Below, piece by piece: positions 5,296 through 6,824 of a stretch of DNA of 6,824 bases. The notes under the pieces are model-generated. The model was not told where the DNA came from. It did no database searches and saw only the letters and a program-made list of their open reading frames with translations. Made by a program: the position numbers and the translations under genes. This DNA is from Flavobacteriaceae bacterium (GTDB taxonomy: Bacteria > Bacteroidota > Bacteroidia > Flavobacteriales > Flavobacteriaceae), in contig JAUXCI010000133.1 of the NCBI GenBank assembly GCA_030618945.1, positions 1-6,824 on the forward strand, written 5' to 3'. Positions within the stretch are counted from its first letter, which is position 1, and each line of letters begins with the position of its first letter.

Positions 5296-6699
5296 ATGCA
5301 AGCAAATTCAGGCATCTCACAAGACAGTATTATTGCGCTGGCCACGCCTTATGGGCTTGGTGCAATAGCTGTGATCAGATTGTCGGGTGAAGGCGTTATT
5401 GACCTGGCCGATGCTTATTTCAAAGCCAGGGCAAAAGGCAAAACTTTAAATTCAGTAGCCTCCCACACTGTGCATTTAGGTCATATAATGGATGAGAAAC
5501 GAGTCATCGATGAGGTGTTGGTAACTGTTTTTAAGACGCCTCACTCCTATACGGGTGAAAACGTAGTGGAAATATCCTGCCATGGTTCAGTTTATATACA
5601 ACAGGAGATTTTACAATTGTTTTTAAAGCATGGCGCAAGGCATGCCGAAGCAGGTGAATTTACTTTGAGGGCATTTTTAAACGGCAAAATGGATTTAAGC
5701 CAGGCGGAGGCTGTAGCCGATGTAATTGCTTCTGACTCCCAGGCCTCTCACAGTATAGCCATGCAACAAATGCGAGGCGGATTTTCTAATGAAATAGCGG
5801 CTTTACGAACGGAACTTTTAAATTTTGCGTCCTTGATAGAACTGGAACTGGATTTCTCGGAAGAAGACGTTGAGTTTGCTGACAGAACTGAATTCCAGGT
5901 ACTGGTCTCAAAAATAAAAAATGTGATCAAACGGCTGATCGATTCTTTTGCTTTGGGCAATGTATTAAAAAGCGGTATTCCTGTAGCCATAGTGGGTGAA
6001 CCCAATGTGGGTAAATCAACACTATTGAATACCTTACTCAATGAAGATAAAGCCATCGTATCAGAAATTGCAGGTACTACCCGTGATGCCATAGAAGATG
6101 AAATCGTATTACAGGGGGTCACCTATCGTTTTATTGATACTGCCGGAATTCGTGAAACCAAGGATGTTGTTGAAAATATTGGTATACAAAAGACCTTTGA
6201 AAATATTGAAAAAGCGCAACTTGTACTTCATTTGATAGATGCGAGTAAAAAACTGGACCTAACCAACTTATCTAAAGAAGATCAGGAGCTCCAGGAAAAA
6301 TATCCTCAGAAAAAAATATTGACTTTGCTCAATAAAGCAGACGCATTGAGCGATAAGCAGCTTGAAAAACTAAGAGCAATCCAGCCCAACTGCATCCTAA
6401 TCTCGGCCAAACACAAAACCGGCCTGGAAGCATTGCTAAGCCACCTTACCCAATTGGTTAACACAGGTTCTTTGACTAATCAACAAACCGTGGTTAGCAA
6501 TTCAAGGCACTTTGAAGCCCTAACCAAAGCCTTTGAAGCCCTTAATGAGGTACAGAAAGGTATGGATGAAAACATTTCCTCAGACCTTATGGCCATTGAT
6601 ATTCGTCAGGCACTTTTTCATTTGGGAGAAATAACGGGTGAGATTACCAATGATGATTTGTTGGGTAATATTTTTGCTAATTTCTGTATCGGGAAGTAA
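5296..6699 (+). CDS. mnmE: tRNA uridine-5-carboxymethylaminomethyl modification GTPase MnmE
   Basis: MnmE works with MnmG (GidA) to modify wobble uridine U34 at C5 in tRNAs decoding split codon boxes, using GTP and a folate-derived one-carbon unit. The 467 residues are full length for the family. The N-terminal folate-binding domain (about 1-125) opens with DSIIALATPYGLGAIAVIRL. The helical domain is interrupted by the G domain: G1 GEPNVGKS (234-241), G2 GTTRD (260-264), G3 DTAG (281-284) followed by E287 at the position of the catalytic glutamate, G4 NKAD (346-349), and G5 SAK (370-372). N237 is the expected potassium-coordinating asparagine. The C-terminal FCIGK with its conserved cysteine (C464) is intact. 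ATG 5296 is the first start after an in-frame TAA at 5281. It is preceded by two candidate promoters and a dyad symmetry; mnmG is not in the window. Confidence 0.97.
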   Translation: MQANSGISQDSIIALATPYGLGAIAVIRLSGEGVIDLADAYFKARAKGKTLNSVASHTVHLGHIMDEKRVIDEVLVTVFKTPHSYTGENVVEISCHGSVYIQQEILQLFLKHGARHAEAGEFTLRAFLNGKMDLSQAEAVADVIASDSQASHSIAMQQMRGGFSNEIAALRTELLNFASLIELELDFSEEDVEFADRTEFQVLVSKIKNVIKRLIDSFALGNVLKSGIPVAIVGEPNVGKSTLLNTLLNEDKAIVSEIAGTTRDAIEDEIVLQGVTYRFIDTAGIRETKDVVENIGIQKTFENIEKAQLVLHLIDASKKLDLTNLSKEDQELQEKYPQKKILTLLNKADALSDKQLEKLRAIQPNCILISAKHKTGLEALLSHLTQLVNTGSLTNQQTVVSNSRHFEALTKAFEALNEVQKGMDENISSDLMAIDIRQALFHLGEITGEITNDDLLGNIFANFCIGK

Positions 6700-6824
6700 T
6701 AGAACAAAACAAACTATCATCAAAAGGTAATAAACCTTCCATAATTCCTTTATTTATAGGTAATCATATTTAAATAATAATATTTACTAATATTTCACAT
6801 GTGTTTGTTTGGTAATTATTTGTA

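Noticed and set aside
5748..6122. 124-codon minus-strand frame inside mnmE
   Set aside because: It is a serine-rich shadow of the MnmE helical and G-domain coding sequence.
6171..6208. TGAAAATATTG repeated 27 bp apart in mnmE
   Set aside because: It encodes a repeated E-N-I in the G-domain and is explained by protein sequence and AT-rich codon use.
6511..6542. TTTGAAGCCCT repeated 21 bp apart in mnmE
   Set aside because: It matches a heptad-spaced FEAL repeat in a helix of the C-terminal helical domain.
6724..6738. AAGGT/ACCTT hairpin after mnmE as a terminator
   Set aside because: The stem is only 5 bp and no T run follows. The rest of 6700-6824 is AT-rich with only a CACATGTG palindrome and no gene.

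Overview
The window looks like a chromosomal core segment from a member of the Bacteroidota, most likely Flavobacteriia. Three things point there. The proteins read like flavobacterial versions of their families. Shine-Dalgarno sites are missing or weak. Several intergenic gaps carry exact matches to the Bacteroidota -7 promoter element TAnnTTTG. I see no insertion sequence, phage gene, CRISPR array, tRNA or rRNA.

Layout, left to right. (1) Positions 4-119 hold a perfect 14-bp inverted repeat enclosing a second foldable helix, a possible small structured RNA that ends in a T run. (2) dnaX, the clamp-loader gamma/tau subunit, follows its own promoter. Its reading frame breaks at a run of ten A's (1239-1248), exactly at the boundary between the ATPase/collar part and the tau-specific part. 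The frame read directly stops five bases after the run and gives a 359-residue gamma-like protein. Losing one A (or gaining two) would give a 587-residue tau-like protein. (3) On the opposite strand and ending 3 bp away is a 733-residue APC-type permease fused to two degenerate UspA-like domains, apparently starting at TTG. (4) Divergent from it is miaE, a diiron tRNA hydroxylase. (5) Ending 5 bp from miaE on the opposite strand is a small DUF4870 membrane protein. (6) Divergent from that is mnmE, the tRNA-modifying GTPase, preceded by two candidate promoters flanking a 28-bp dyad symmetry. The last 125 bases are AT-rich with no gene.

The genes do not form one operon: neighbours alternate strand from the permease onward, in two very tight convergent pairs and two divergent pairs. 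Two of them act on the tRNA anticodon loop (MiaE on A37, MnmE on U34); DnaX serves replication.

The signal most worth following is the A10 run in dnaX. It is either a sequencing or assembly indel, or a slippage site that sets the gamma/tau ratio, as known for dnaX in other bacteria. No previously undescribed multi-gene system is evident.
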